A stretch of DNA of 40,456 nucleotides from Caballeronia pedi (GTDB taxonomy: Bacteria; Pseudomonadota; Gammaproteobacteria; Burkholderiales; Burkholderiaceae), in assembly GCF_001544915.2 (NCBI RefSeq), contig NZ_FCOE02000057.1:1-40456 (forward strand), read 5' to 3'. This document shows, in pieces, positions 1-8,043 of this stretch. The translations under genes and the position numbers were made by a program. Numbering within the stretch: position 1 is the first letter of the stretch; each line of letters begins with the position of its first letter. The notes under the pieces were generated by a model. It did not search any database. It was not told the origin of the DNA and saw only the letters and a list, made by a program, of their open reading frames with translations.

Positions 1-488
1 TCCCCGAAAAACGCTCAACTTCGATACGCCAGCTGAGCGATTTAACCAAATCGTTGCATCGACCGGTTGAATCCGCCGCTGCATTTTGGCATCCATGTAT
101 GAAACATGTAATGCTCTCCTCGGCAGACTGCGCGTCGCTATTAAGGACATCCAATCAGTGCGTAAACGCGAACCGGGGGTAGACGTTTCAGCCGGAAGCG
201 CCGATACATATGCCTCGCGATATCCACAGCCTTGCGCACAAAATCTGTGGACAACTGCATCGAGCACCGCGAGGCGCTGTAAGCGCCTGGGGCGGCAGCA
301 TTTTTCACGGCGCTACGGACCGGCATGCTGACCCATGCAGGATTCTGCCTAGTCGCATCCAGCTTTCTTTGTAGACCAATACGCCTCACGATCATTCGAT
401 CATCGAAGCCGATTCGATGATCAACGCCTCGTGCAACGCGAAGCGATCACTATCAACGGAAAGGCTATCGACCTCCATACACCGCAGA
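1..488. other. No gene recognised
   Basis: Short overlapping open frames exist on both strands, but none has a convincing start, ribosome binding site or recognisable protein sequence. A TGTGGACAA stretch near 245 is one mismatch from a DnaA box, which alone means little. Confidence 0.4.
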
Positions 489-722
489 TTAGTCCGTATC
501 GCCGAAAGTTCGGCCGACGAGCGACTGATGCTCACTCGTCTTGACGATGACGCGACACATCGAGGAAATATCGCCGCTATCTTTGCCATTCGCGATGGCA
601 ACCGCTTCGCTCAGTGTCAGGGTGGCGATCAATGCATCCCGATGTTCTCCATCGCTGACTGTAAAGTGAAACTGAATCTCGCAGTCGGGCGAAGACAGTA
701 CATCCGTGATCGTAACAGGCAC
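489..722 (-). CDS. Hypothetical 77-aa protein
   Basis: A small soluble protein of unknown function. The main reason to call it a gene is its start: GTG at 722 follows AGGAG with five bases between, close to an ideal ribosome binding site. The composition is protein-like, with alternating beta-type segments in residues 1-35 (VTITDVL, IQFHFTVSDG) followed by a probable helix (TLSEAVAIANG). It contains no signal peptide, membrane segment or motif I recognise. The opposite-strand frame over the same bases lacks a comparable start. It stands alone next to a recombinase remnant at the edge of the accessory region. I do not assign a function. Confidence 0.5.
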   Translation of the reverse strand: MPVTITDVLSSPDCEIQFHFTVSDGEHRDALIATLTLSEAVAIANGKDSGDISSMCRVIVKTSEHQSLVGRTFGDTD

Positions 723-801
723 GCCCGCTCCTTTTAACGCCGTTATAAGAATGGACGTTCAGAAAGCCGAAGATGGCTCATCTCTGACGCGCTGCGGCTA
801 A

Positions 802-1113
802 TTACATTCCGTCATCGGCATAGTATCGCGCGGCCGCATTGAGCATCCGTCGCCGTTCAGTGTACGAGATCGAAGTGGTCTGCAGCGAGGCGTGACCAAG
901 AATCGCTCGCACCACATCCGTCGGCATGTCTCGTGCGACCGCCCCGCACCAAACGTTACGCCGAAAAGCATGCGCCGACGTATTGGCCAGGTGCATAAGT
1001 TCGTCCGTGCTACAGTCGGTCAGCGCAGCGATCTGCCCGCTGAGGCGCTACACGGCCGTTCGAACGAGGCGCCTCAGTGCATCGACGGTATAGGGCGTTT
1101 CGTCCGCATCGGG
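802..1113 (-). pseudogene. Tyrosine recombinase (integrase) C-terminal remnant
   Basis: The reading frame encodes the last ~100 residues of a phage-type tyrosine recombinase. It has HAFRR, corresponding to the catalytic HxxR box (normally HAFRH), then ILGHASLQTTS, the LGH box, and a tail ending AARYYADDGM that is typical of integrases in this group. The gene is dead: an in-frame TAG lies at 1048-1050 and a further stop lies just upstream of 1113. The Tyr nucleophile region reads SISYTERRRM rather than TIYxxA, so that part has also drifted. Reading through the TAG gives a continuous integrase-like segment (YTVDALRRLVRTAV, then RLSGQIAAL). It is one of three separate recombinase remnants in the window and marks old integration at this end of the island. 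Confidence 0.75.
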
Positions 1114-1835
1114 TCATGATGCTCAAGCGCGGAGGGCGTGGCCGGATCCACTGTGGCGCGATCAGCGGCCCCTGCGCTTGCGGCGCATCGAACTCGCGAC
1201 CTGGATCTCCGCCCTTCGACCAGGTGATACAACGTGCCCGCGCGACCGCGCCGCGTGCTGCTGCGGTCGCGCTCGAGCAAGAGGCGCGCAACCACCGGGT
1301 CGGGCATCGACTCGAAGGCGTCGTCATCGTCGTCAAGGTCCTCGTCGTCCTGTGGCACCGGCCCTGTCCTCTTTGGCAAATCGGAAAGTGCCCATTTTTC
1401 CCCTGAAACGTTATTCAGATACCATGGGGGGTGATTGGATTTGCATTTCCAATAGTTACCATCTATTTGCTACGAAAGAGAAGATTCGTGGGTCCGATCA
1501 AACGTCCGGAGCGCCGAGCGTGCGGATGCCGGAGTCCCCAAGTGCGCAGCTCCGGTAATCAGCGGGAACGCATGCAAACGGCGAAAACGCAAGAACCACG
1601 CGTCGATTAACCAAGCGTTCGGTTTGAAACGACGACTGCGCGTGAAGCCGCATCCCGCGCCTTCACGCTATCGCTCCTTATTTCGAGCGGCTTGTCGGCG
1701 GCCTTGGCAAGGCGGTTCGGAGCCGTCCGCATAGCCGTAGGGGCAGCACTGCTCGCGAGAAGCAGCGCGAGCGCATCCGATCGCACAACGGTTAGAGCGC
1801 ATTCTCAATGCTTCATTCTTTGACGAGAGGACGTC
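1114..1835. other. No gene recognised
   Basis: GC-rich low-complexity frames at 1114-1400 (runs encoding Asp/Glu or Arg/Ser) may be the eroded upstream part of the integrase, but I cannot align them. From 1400 to 1835 I see no coding signal. Confidence 0.35.
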
Positions 1836-2003
1836 TCAGCCGCCACCGATGCCCTGAATCACTTTGCCGGTACCGCCGCAGGTCTTGCAGTCGGCGCCCT
1901 CGAGCTTGCCCGAGCCATTGCAGTCGGGACAGATATCTTCGCCCGAACCGGGGAGGCCAGGTTCGGCCTCATCGCCGGGACTGAGAGGAGGTTCTTGCGC
2001 CAT
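1836..2003 (-). CDS. 55-aa CxxCxGxG zinc-knuckle miniprotein
   Basis: This very small protein starts at ATG 2003 (MAQEPPLSPGDEAEPG). It has an acidic, proline-rich N-terminal half and two zinc-knuckle repeats, CPDCNGSG (residues 25-32) and CKTCGGTG (39-46). These are the CxxCxGxG repeats of the DnaJ/Hsp40 cysteine-rich domain, which has four; two would bind a single zinc. There is no J domain, signal peptide or membrane segment. Similar short proteins with two such repeats are known in Burkholderiales; the role is unknown, possibly protein or RNA contact. It is monocistronic, with a gap of about 100 bases to the neighbour upstream on the same strand. Longer open frames over the same bases are shadows, because only this frame gives the paired cysteine pattern. 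Confidence 0.7.
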   Translation of the reverse strand: MAQEPPLSPGDEAEPGLPGSGEDICPDCNGSGKLEGADCKTCGGTGKVIQGIGGG

Positions 2004-2101
2004 TGCTGTCTCCAGGATTTGTGCGGGGGCTGCATCCCCTTCACCCTAAGCAAGCTACATTCCTCGCGATGTTGCATCGTCGGGCAGATTTCTCACGCGT
2101 T

Positions 2102-2320
2102 TCACGGCTCGCGTCCGAACGCTTCGCACAAGCGTTTCTTCGCGCGCTCCAGAGCGCTCTTGCCCGATGTCGCCAGATTACCTCTCACGCGATCGATAAG
2201 GAACTTGGCCATCGATCTCGCCGATAGAGATGGCGGGCTCGTGCGGCGTATGTTGCGCGTCGATGCGCGCTTGAGCGAATCCGCGATTTCCTGTGCGTTA
2301 CTTCTTGCGAGCGCTCGCAA
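2102..2320 (-). CDS. DUF3175-like protein, probably lacking its N-terminus
   Basis: The 72-residue frame matches my recollection of the DUF3175 pattern: EIADSLKRA, then RR, S-x-x-M-x-x-F-x-I-x-R, L-x-S-x-x-x-x-x-LE(R)AK, and a final F-G-R. DUF3175 proteins are usually about 90-100 residues and begin with a conserved W-S-Q-x-V segment that is absent here. The only available start is a TTG at 2320. The gene is therefore likely truncated or frameshifted at its 5' end. A short frame upstream ending at 2298 (GKRPSTRQLHSLASARKK) is in another register and could be a separate tiny gene or the displaced N-terminus. Function of the family is unknown. It lies downstream of udgX on the same strand. Confidence 0.4.
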   Translation of the reverse strand: MRALARSNAQEIADSLKRASTRNIRRTSPPSLSARSMAKFLIDRVRGNLATSGKSALERAKKRLCEAFGREP

Positions 2321-2406
2321 GCGAATGCAGTTGGCGCGTGCTGGGCCGCTTGCCGCTGCTCAACTTTTCTGCCACTGTCTTTGCCCCCGTTGTCACAGCC
2401 TTTTCC

Positions 2407-3036
2407 TCAACGCTCTTTCCGATGCCGCGCGACAATCCGATGAGCGTCTCGTAACGCTTCGACGATTGCCTGATAGGCGCGCTCGCGCGTTTCCTTTTCC
2501 GTCGCGCGCAACGCAAACGACGGATGATAGGTCGCGACAACGACATGGCCCTCGTGCTCGATCGCGTGTCCCATCGACGCCTGCAACGTGGCTTTCGCGT
2601 CGCGCAGCACCGATTTGAGCGCGGTCGAGCCGAGCACGACTATCACCTTCGGCACGACATCGCTCGTTTCGCGATCGAGCCAGTAATGACAGGCATCGAT
2701 CTCGCGCTGCGCGGGTGTCTTGTGCAGACGCCGCTTGCCGCGCGGCTCCCACTTGAAATGCTTCACCGCATTCGTCACGTACACGTCCTCACGCGCGACG
2801 CCTGTCTCTTCGAGTGCGCGATCGAGCATCGCGCCCGCAGGTCCGACGAAGGGCTTGCCTTGAAGGTCTTCGTGATCGCCTGGCTGCTCGCCAACGATCA
2901 TGACGAGCGCATGCCGCGGACCGTTGCCCGGCACCGGCTGCGTTGCGTGTTCCCAGAGCGCGCAACGCCGGCATTCGTCGAGCAATGCGGGCGCCTGCTC
3001 TGGTTCGACGCCGGGTTTAGGCTTTCTCGTGGTCAT
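2407..3036 (-). CDS. udgX: UdgX-family uracil-DNA glycosylase
   Basis: This DNA repair enzyme of the uracil-DNA glycosylase superfamily removes uracil and, in characterised UdgX, stays covalently bound to the abasic site. The 209-residue protein (ATG 3036) has motif GEQPGDHEDLQGKPFVGPAG at residues 49-68, VTNAVKHFK at 87-95, the UdgX-specific loop KRRLHKTP at 101-108 with the candidate cross-linking His105, and a C-terminal HPSFALR. The reference loop is usually KRRIH, so Ile is replaced by Leu. Candidate iron-sulphur ligands are Cys22, Cys25 and Cys116; I do not see a fourth cysteine in the expected stretch. A longer frame reaches 3159, but its extra 41 residues are Arg-rich and unlike the family, so I use the internal ATG. 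No SOS box is obvious upstream. Confidence 0.88.
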   Translation of the reverse strand: MTTRKPKPGVEPEQAPALLDECRRCALWEHATQPVPGNGPRHALVMIVGEQPGDHEDLQGKPFVGPAGAMLDRALEETGVAREDVYVTNAVKHFKWEPRGKRRLHKTPAQREIDACHYWLDRETSDVVPKVIVVLGSTALKSVLRDAKATLQASMGHAIEHEGHVVVATYHPSFALRATEKETRERAYQAIVEALRDAHRIVARHRKER

Positions 3037-3046
3037 GTCCGTTCGT

Positions 3047-3309
3047 TTAGGCTTTCGTGATGCGGCGCGCGTCGAGAGTCGATGAATGACGCATCGCCTC
3101 GGCAAGACGGCACACAGCGGCGGCGTGCTCGCACGTGGCGACCGCGCACGCGCGTTCATCCTTCAGCAGATACGCGATGAAATGCTGTGCATCGAGATCA
3201 CCCGCTACTTCGACGCCGTCCGGCTTCCTTCACATACTCAAGATAGACAAAGGTCTTCTCGTAGCGGTAAGTTCAGAAGTAGGACTCGTTGCCGCCAATG
3301 ATGTCCAAT
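3047..3309 (-). pseudogene. Broken oxidoreductase-like C-terminal fragment
   Basis: Two registers joined by one extra base near 3220 give a continuous protein-like segment: YEKTFVYLEYVKEA, then DGVEVAGDLDAQHFIAYLL, KDERACAVATCEHAA and a final LAEAMRHSSTL. The pattern resembles the C-terminal domain of FAD/NAD(P)-dependent ferredoxin-reductase (AIF-type) proteins, but this is a weak resemblance judged by eye. A TGA interrupts the segment before TYRYEKT. The fragment ends 10 bases before the udgX start and has no upstream remainder of the gene, so it is a relic. It may still carry the udgX promoter or leader. Confidence 0.35.
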
Positions 3310-3780
3310 TGGCCGCGCAATCGTCATCGATTCGAGACGAATGCTTCACGTTGGCCTCCCGACGCGAGCAGCTGTTCACGAGACTATGGCACGGTCGCTA
3401 CCCTTGCCCACTCCGCATCGCTAACAGGTCTATTCTGATAATCGATCTTATTGAAATACCCACTCGCCATGCGAAACCCACTGCGCTGCGAGCCGTGCCT
3501 GAGGCACAGATCGTCATGTAACAGCTTCAAAGGTTACGGTTGACCTGCATCAGGCCAATATCGAAATGGGACGGGCCATTGCGCACCGCGCAACAGGTTG
3601 TTTGGAAGGCTGATATGCACGTCATGGCGGAAACCACTTCAGGACCCTGAGAAGTCGGTTGGAACCGCAAGAAGCGGATCATCGTTTAGCGTGAAGGTAA
3701 TCGGCGGACGGACGAAAGAGCCCAACGCGGAGCACTCCTTCTTCTCAAGCGCCCAATCAACCGGACTATTCTTTGCGGCC
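3310..3780. other. No gene recognised
   Basis: This segment between the udgX-side fragment and the 3' end of the HEPN gene has no supported coding frame. The GC content falls visibly towards 3780. Confidence 0.4.
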
Positions 3781-4428
3781 CTATTTCTTTTGTTTGTGCA
3801 AGCGATCAAGGAGGTAGTCGACATCGTTGACGTTCAACGGTTGCAGTTCGAAAAGCTGGCCATCATAAGCGGCCGAGTAGTGATTGATAGTGTTCTTTAA
3901 GAGTTCGGTTACAGAGTCAAGATCATCCCAATTGAGAGGAGCTTCATTCGATAGGCGTTTGCGGTCAAAAAAGTGAACCTTATCGAAATGCGCGTGAAAC
4001 TTATCACGTCGAATCTTGAAGCTCTTCAGGCAAGAAAGATTTCTTATCTTTTTACGATGTTCGTTGATTGCCTCTAGAGTGATTGGTTCACGGTTAAGCA
4101 TCCAATGGCCATCCGGATAATTGTTGCGGCGCTTGAGCTGATCGATCGCGAATAGTTTTCTGTTGTGTTCGACGAACATAAGAAAATTGAAGATCCCGCG
4201 CTCCGCCTGTTCGTCAAATAGCTTGTCGATCCAAAGCACGACCGCCGAAAACAATGCATCGGCAGTCACGGAGAAGAAGGCTGGCGCAATATTCATCTCT
4301 TCGAGTCGGTCAGCCCGCCGTTCATACAGTTTTCGATATAACGTAGCGTAACTGATCACTCGCGTTGCTTCGTATTCCAAGTACTGCCGATAGTCTATAA
4401 ATCTTTGCTCTAGTTCAGAAGTACACAT
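3781..4428 (-). CDS. HEPN-domain protein, AbiU2-like
   Basis: A 215-residue, mostly helical protein, rich in charged and aromatic residues. Residues 140-150 read R-R-D-K-F-H-A-H-F-D-K, which fits the R-x(4-6)-H active site of HEPN ribonucleases. It sits in the second half after long helices, and the surrounding sequence resembles the AbiU2 HEPN family found in abortive-infection and toxin contexts. HEPN proteins of this type usually cut RNA upon phage infection or when released from a partner. No partner antitoxin (for example a MNT nucleotidyltransferase) is adjacent, so it may act alone or be an orphan. The DNA is clearly AT-richer than the flanking core genes, which suggests transfer. Start ATG 4428 is the first in frame; the upstream region has AT-rich, promoter-like sequence. 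Family call is by motif only. Confidence 0.65.
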   Translation of the reverse strand: MCTSELEQRFIDYRQYLEYEATRVISYATLYRKLYERRADRLEEMNIAPAFFSVTADALFSAVVLWIDKLFDEQAERGIFNFLMFVEHNRKLFAIDQLKRRNNYPDGHWMLNREPITLEAINEHRKKIRNLSCLKSFKIRRDKFHAHFDKVHFFDRKRLSNEAPLNWDDLDSVTELLKNTINHYSAAYDGQLFELQPLNVNDVDYLLDRLHKQKK

Positions 4429-5420
4429 TGGTTAGCTCGCACATAGCTGACTTTAATATGGGAAGTCATCCCCGCTATACGGCTAAGTATGCTATTAACG
4501 CAACCAATCCACTAGTAGTCGTTGACGCAGATGTGCGATGATCGCGAGGAGCGTCCGAAATCCATTGGGCGTGTCGCCATGCTCAACCATCCGCCCGCCC
4601 CCGATCGATGTCTCTGATGCGTCTATTGTACAAAGCCACGTGGACGCCCACACCGGCGGGCCGGAACCTCTCGGGTTCGACTACCTAAAAGCAATCACGG
4701 CGGGAGCATTTGGCGCTCTCAGGCGAATGTAACGGAAGCACCTTCAGCACAGAAGTGTCGCTTCAAACGGCCCAGGCGCCTTGCGCGCGTGTTCACGAAA
4801 GCATGCAAAAGGCCGAGGTAATGTCCCAAGGTCCCAGTTACCCGCATCGATCACGTCTATTCGAAATGACCGTTCTTTGGCCGCGTCCGGGCACTCATTG
4901 TTCGAACGTTCGAACCTATTCTCGCCCGACCTCATCGGCCGTACTCGACCCCTTACGGTCGCTCAAGGTACCGCAAAGTGAATGGCCGTTCCGCTAGCTA
5001 ATGGTCTTTCGCCAGCCGAACCGAACCGACTGACCGGTAGCAGCCGTTTGCATCAGAGTCCCAGGGGCCAGTTATACCTTGGAGCGATCTAAGGACGTTT
5101 TCAAAAAAGTGCGTGAGCCGCTGGCGGCTACAGACGCGCTAACTTTGGAACCGACGGCCGAGCCGTGGCGCCCGATGCCAGAGATGAAATTTTACGATGC
5201 GGTTATCGTTGACGATGCGAAAGCTGAGGGAGGCGATCGCTTCGCCAGTCGATTCATCTTTCCAGCCGTGTTTCAATGAGTCGGTCTCAGAATGGTCCTT
5301 CGAGTAGCAATGGTGCTCACATTGCCTTAGCGCAAACTAAGGGCACGCTTAATATTGAAAATTCTGTGGCATGTCCTAGAACTAAAAAGAAGATCACTTG
5401 CCCATTCTGGCTCGGATGAT
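4429..5420. other. No gene recognised; contains a 16-bp palindrome
   Basis: About 1 kb of mixed composition with short open frames on both strands that lack recognisable proteins. A perfect 16-bp palindrome GTTCGAACGTTCGAAC lies at 4900-4915. A frame at 5079-5279 (66 codons) is acidic and could be a gene remnant, but I cannot identify it. The last ~100 bases should hold the promoter of the metallopeptidase operon; an AT-rich CTTAATATTGAAAATT lies at 5348-5363. Confidence 0.35.
4900..4915. repeat. 16-bp perfect palindrome
   Basis: GTTCGAACGTTCGAAC is its own reverse complement. It sits in non-coding sequence between the HEPN gene and the metallopeptidase operon. It could be a regulator-binding or recombination site; no family is assignable. 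Confidence 0.45.
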
Positions 5421-6203
5421 ATGCGAGTCTCACCAAACATTAGACCTAATTGGCATCGCCGTCGACTGTGTTCGAGTTGCTGCTGTGGCTTAACGTTGCT
5501 TGGGCTGACGGATTCGCTCGCATTCGCTTTTCCGGTTTCTGAGCCGTCGCCGCAAATTCCAGGGGAAAGGGTCAAGGGCTGCGGTTTTTCCGAAAGCGAC
5601 CACGCAATCGATTCGCGAGACTATGTTTTGTCGTGCGGCGTGCCGGTCTTCGATGAAGGAGTTCAAATCGAGCAAACTCTTCTGAACAGGGTGTTCCGTG
5701 TTTCTCCTGAATTTCGCTTCTTCAATGATATTTTCGCACCAACGGCAAAGACGGAGCGACTTCAAAAGAGAGCATCACGAATTCTTTTCGGAGTGCATCT
5801 AGTGCGCCATGAGATCACGCTCAACCCTAAATTCTGGGAGTCCAGCCTTATTGGCATCCTGGCTCACGAATGGGCGCATGCCTACCAGTTCCGGAGTGGA
5901 CTGCAAGAACTAAAGTTCATACAAGAACTTCATGCAGACTTCTTATCCGGCTGGTATCTCGGGTTGAAAGGTCAAGTGATAAATTCTGAAGCGTTTTCTG
6001 AGACACTTTTTGAAAAGGGACAGAAAAATACAGGGTTCTTCGATCCAGATGCCTATGGCTCCCCGGAACAAAGGGTCAATGCGATGTTGAACGGATTAGA
6101 AAACGGAGAGCGTACGGCCAGATCACGCGATTTTATCGACGTCGATACGGCTGCGAATAAGGGCTATCATTTTGTGGCTGAGATAGCTAGGGGCGCAAGA
6201 TGA
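5421..6203 (+). CDS. Exported zinc metallopeptidase (HEWAH type)
   Basis: First gene of a five-gene operon. With the ATG at 5421 the protein has 260 residues. The N-terminus (MRVSPNIRPNWHRRRLC) is basic and is followed by a hydrophobic stretch to about SLAFAF, which fits a signal peptide with cleavage after residues 35-37. The catalytic helix is HEWAHAYQ (H149, E150, H153) and the third zinc ligand is probably the Glu or Asp of ELHADF 16 residues later. This HExxH...E/D-x-x-x-D spacing is that of gluzincin-type peptidases resembling M48 and putative neutral zinc metallopeptidases. Cysteines precede the catalytic part. A longer frame from 5355 adds 22 residues with no export logic, so I prefer 5421. 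The last four bases (ATGA) overlap the next gene, so they are translationally coupled. Substrate unknown. Confidence 0.7.
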   Translation: MRVSPNIRPNWHRRRLCSSCCCGLTLLGLTDSLAFAFPVSEPSPQIPGERVKGCGFSESDHAIDSRDYVLSCGVPVFDEGVQIEQTLLNRVFRVSPEFRFFNDIFAPTAKTERLQKRASRILFGVHLVRHEITLNPKFWESSLIGILAHEWAHAYQFRSGLQELKFIQELHADFLSGWYLGLKGQVINSEAFSETLFEKGQKNTGFFDPDAYGSPEQRVNAMLNGLENGERTARSRDFIDVDTAANKGYHFVAEIARGAR

Positions 6204-6724
6204 GCCGACCGAAATTAATAATCTTCGTGTACGCTGCGATATGCCTTACTTCATCGCTATCTAACAGAGCAAGTGCAAATTGTGCACCGTTTGAACGCAT
6301 TCAGTTGGAATCACTGAATTTCTTTCGCGGCATTCATGGAGAAAAGGACGAAGACCTAGAGGACGTTTGGACTAGTAAATTTCGATTACCCGGATCCCGA
6401 GACTGTCAGATAGAGGAGACTCACTCTAGCGACCTGTTCTCAGGATCGTATCAATGTACCTGGTATTTAACCAAGGACATCAACGCAGAACTGCAGGCCC
6501 GAAACGCCTACGAGGAACTAATAGCCGACATCCTTCCGTGTGTCTCCAAGCCTGAGTCGATCTCACGGCGAAAAACAACAGGCCGACCGGGGGAACGGGC
6601 ATCAATAGACGACCCATATCCGAATATGCCAAAGGCGCACCTGCGAAGCGTAACTGTCGGTTATAAATACTTTAGCAACCGGTGGATGATTCAACTGGAC
6701 TATGACATATTTGAAAATAAGTAG
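6200..6724 (+). CDS. Exported four-cysteine protein A (metallopeptidase operon)
   Basis: This 174-residue protein has a signal peptide (MSRPKLIIFVYAAICL, cleavage likely after SNRASA), giving a mature protein that starts at NCAPF. It contains no domain I know. After the signal come four cysteines: NC near the start, RDC, YQC and LPC, with an FFRGIHG motif between the first and second and ISRR after the fourth. The next gene repeats this layout, so the two are probably old duplicates. The four cysteines would fit two disulphides in the periplasm. It starts within the stop of the metallopeptidase gene (ATGA overlap) and overlaps the next gene by 23 bases. It may be an inhibitor, chaperone or partner of the peptidase; this is inference from position only. 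Confidence 0.65.
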   Translation: MSRPKLIIFVYAAICLTSSLSNRASANCAPFERIQLESLNFFRGIHGEKDEDLEDVWTSKFRLPGSRDCQIEETHSSDLFSGSYQCTWYLTKDINAELQARNAYEELIADILPCVSKPESISRRKTTGRPGERASIDDPYPNMPKAHLRSVTVGYKYFSNRWMIQLDYDIFENK

Positions 6725-7205
6725 TATATTTTCAAAAATCACCCTTTTCTCGGTGCTGGGTGCTTCGCCAACTGCTTGCCTTGCAGAACCATTCTGCGAC
6801 GGCTTAAAGCGCGTGCTCGGTGAAACATCTACGCTGTTCAAGGGACTTCGTGGCGATTTTGATTTTGAGGTGGATAAGTATCGCGCCACGGTGCAATTGG
6901 GGCAACTGAGGACATGCTTTACGGAGGGGAATTCCCATGTCATGCATTATCGATGTAGCACATCGATTGGCAGTGACAACGACGCAGAAGCAGACTCTAC
7001 ACTGCGCACGCTAACTTCCGCCACGTTGGAGTGCCTCGGGTCTAATCGCGTGAAAATCAGTCGAAGGACAGAACGGAACGTCAATCTCAAATTATCGCCG
7101 GACGGTAATGATATATCTATCCGCAAGCACCTCGCCCGTCCGGAAAGCGCTCAACCCTATTACAGAATAATATTCGAAATCACCGTGGTGGATCTAAACA
7201 AGTAA
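6702..7205 (+). CDS. Exported four-cysteine protein B (paralogue of protein A)
   Basis: This 167-residue protein has a signal peptide (SKITLFSVLGASPTACLA, cleavage near CLAEP). The mature part begins EPFCDGLK and has cysteines in FC, RTC, YRC and LEC in the same order and similar spacing as protein A. It has LFKGLRG where A has FFRGIHG, and ISRRTE where A has ISRRKT. Overall identity is low, so the relation rests on this shared pattern. The C-terminal part (YYRIIFEITVVDL) is beta-like in both. It starts 23 bases inside the previous gene and ends 9 bases before the next, so it belongs to the same transcript. Function unknown. Confidence 0.62.
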   Translation: MTYLKISSIFSKITLFSVLGASPTACLAEPFCDGLKRVLGETSTLFKGLRGDFDFEVDKYRATVQLGQLRTCFTEGNSHVMHYRCSTSIGSDNDAEADSTLRTLTSATLECLGSNRVKISRRTERNVNLKLSPDGNDISIRKHLARPESAQPYYRIIFEITVVDLNK

Positions 7206-7214
7206 GGGGAAGGT

Positions 7215-7487
7215 ATGTGCAGAATCGAAGTGCTTGTGCTTGCTTCTGGGTTACTGTTTCCCATGACTGCTGGGTCTGCCGGTTTCCCTCAATCAGCTTC
7301 GGCGAGCGACTGGCCGCCGAATCCGTCCGACGCAGGAATAGTAATTGATCCTGTGCAGACCTCGAAACCATTACCGCCGCCGGGATCCACTGAACCCGAC
7401 ACGGCTGTTATGGACAACGAGCAGAAGAAGACGAAGTGCGCCGAGTACCGAGCGAAGACCGGACATGACCTCAGTATATGCCGCTAA
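7215..7487 (+). CDS. Small exported proline-rich protein
   Basis: A 90-residue protein preceded by AGGGGAAGG, a strong ribosome binding site, four to five bases before ATG 7215. Residues 1-22 form a signal peptide (VLVLASGLLFPMTAGSAG). The mature part is a short Pro/Ser/Asp-rich linker-like sequence ending in a basic segment with two cysteines (KTKCAEYRAKTGHDLSICR). I know no family. Its 3' end overlaps the start of the membrane-protein gene by 23 bases, which argues for coupled synthesis. It could be a small periplasmic partner of the membrane protein. Confidence 0.55.
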   Translation: MCRIEVLVLASGLLFPMTAGSAGFPQSASASDWPPNPSDAGIVIDPVQTSKPLPPPGSTEPDTAVMDNEQKKTKCAEYRAKTGHDLSICR

Positions 7488-8043
7488 GGTGGCAAAAATC
7501 CTATTCGCTATGCTCTTGATAGGGCGCGCGCTAGTTGCAGGCGCAGCCGCTGGCGATGCGCGCGAAGCAGAAAAGCTTGAGCTTGAAATCTATCGGCTTG
7601 AGGTCCCAGCATTGCTCAAAAAAATCCAAGCTTGTGAAAGTGGATCAGTTCGGCTACCAGAGAGCGCTATGTCGACTGCCACAGCCGCTTATAGCCGCTA
7701 TCTGTCAACGTACTACGAACAAGAGGCGCGGATGCGCGTGACGCGTGCGGACATCTTTGCCTGGCAGATTTTCGCCGCAAACTGCGTCCTCGCTTTGGTG
7801 GCCGTCGTGTCCATCGCCGGCGTCTCATTTGCGGGTCTTCAGCTTTGGGCCGCATACCGGATCGCTCGAACTGAAGCGACCACCATCGAACTTGAAGTGT
7901 CAAAGGAGAAAATTCGCCTTCAAACCAGCGTGATCGGAATCGTGGTGCTGGTTATCTCTGGATTTTTCCTGATTATTTTTCTGCACGACGTATACAAGAT
8001 CGATTCGCCCGACGCAAACGCTCGGCAGACCTTGCACAAGTAG
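7465..8043 (+). CDS. Membrane protein with two C-terminal transmembrane segments
   Basis: Last gene of the metallopeptidase operon. Using ATG 7465 gives 192 residues (MTSVYAAKVAKILFAMLL). The N-terminus is a signal peptide or anchor. Residues ~30-100 form a soluble, helical, charged domain (EAEKLELEIYRLEVPALLKK) expected outside the cytoplasm. Two hydrophobic segments follow, about residues 100-127 (NCVLALVAVVSIAGVSFAGL) and 153-175 (IGIVVLVISGFFLIIF), separated by a charged loop. I recognise no family. The upstream in-frame extension to 7345 is Arg-rich and is the shadow of the preceding gene. A pore, receptor or anchor role for the exported proteins is possible but unsupported. Confidence 0.62.
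   Translation: MTSVYAAKVAKILFAMLLIGRALVAGAAAGDAREAEKLELEIYRLEVPALLKKIQACESGSVRLPESAMSTATAAYSRYLSTYYEQEARMRVTRADIFAWQIFAANCVLALVAVVSIAGVSFAGLQLWAAYRIARTEATTIELEVSKEKIRLQTSVIGIVVLVISGFFLIIFLHDVYKIDSPDANARQTLHK

Noticed and set aside
2524..3060. 178-codon plus-strand frame over udgX
   Set aside because: Antisense shadow; UdgX motifs on the minus strand decide the matter.
5079..5279. 66-codon plus-strand frame before the metallopeptidase operon
   Set aside because: Plausible composition but no ribosome binding site or family; left as non-coding.
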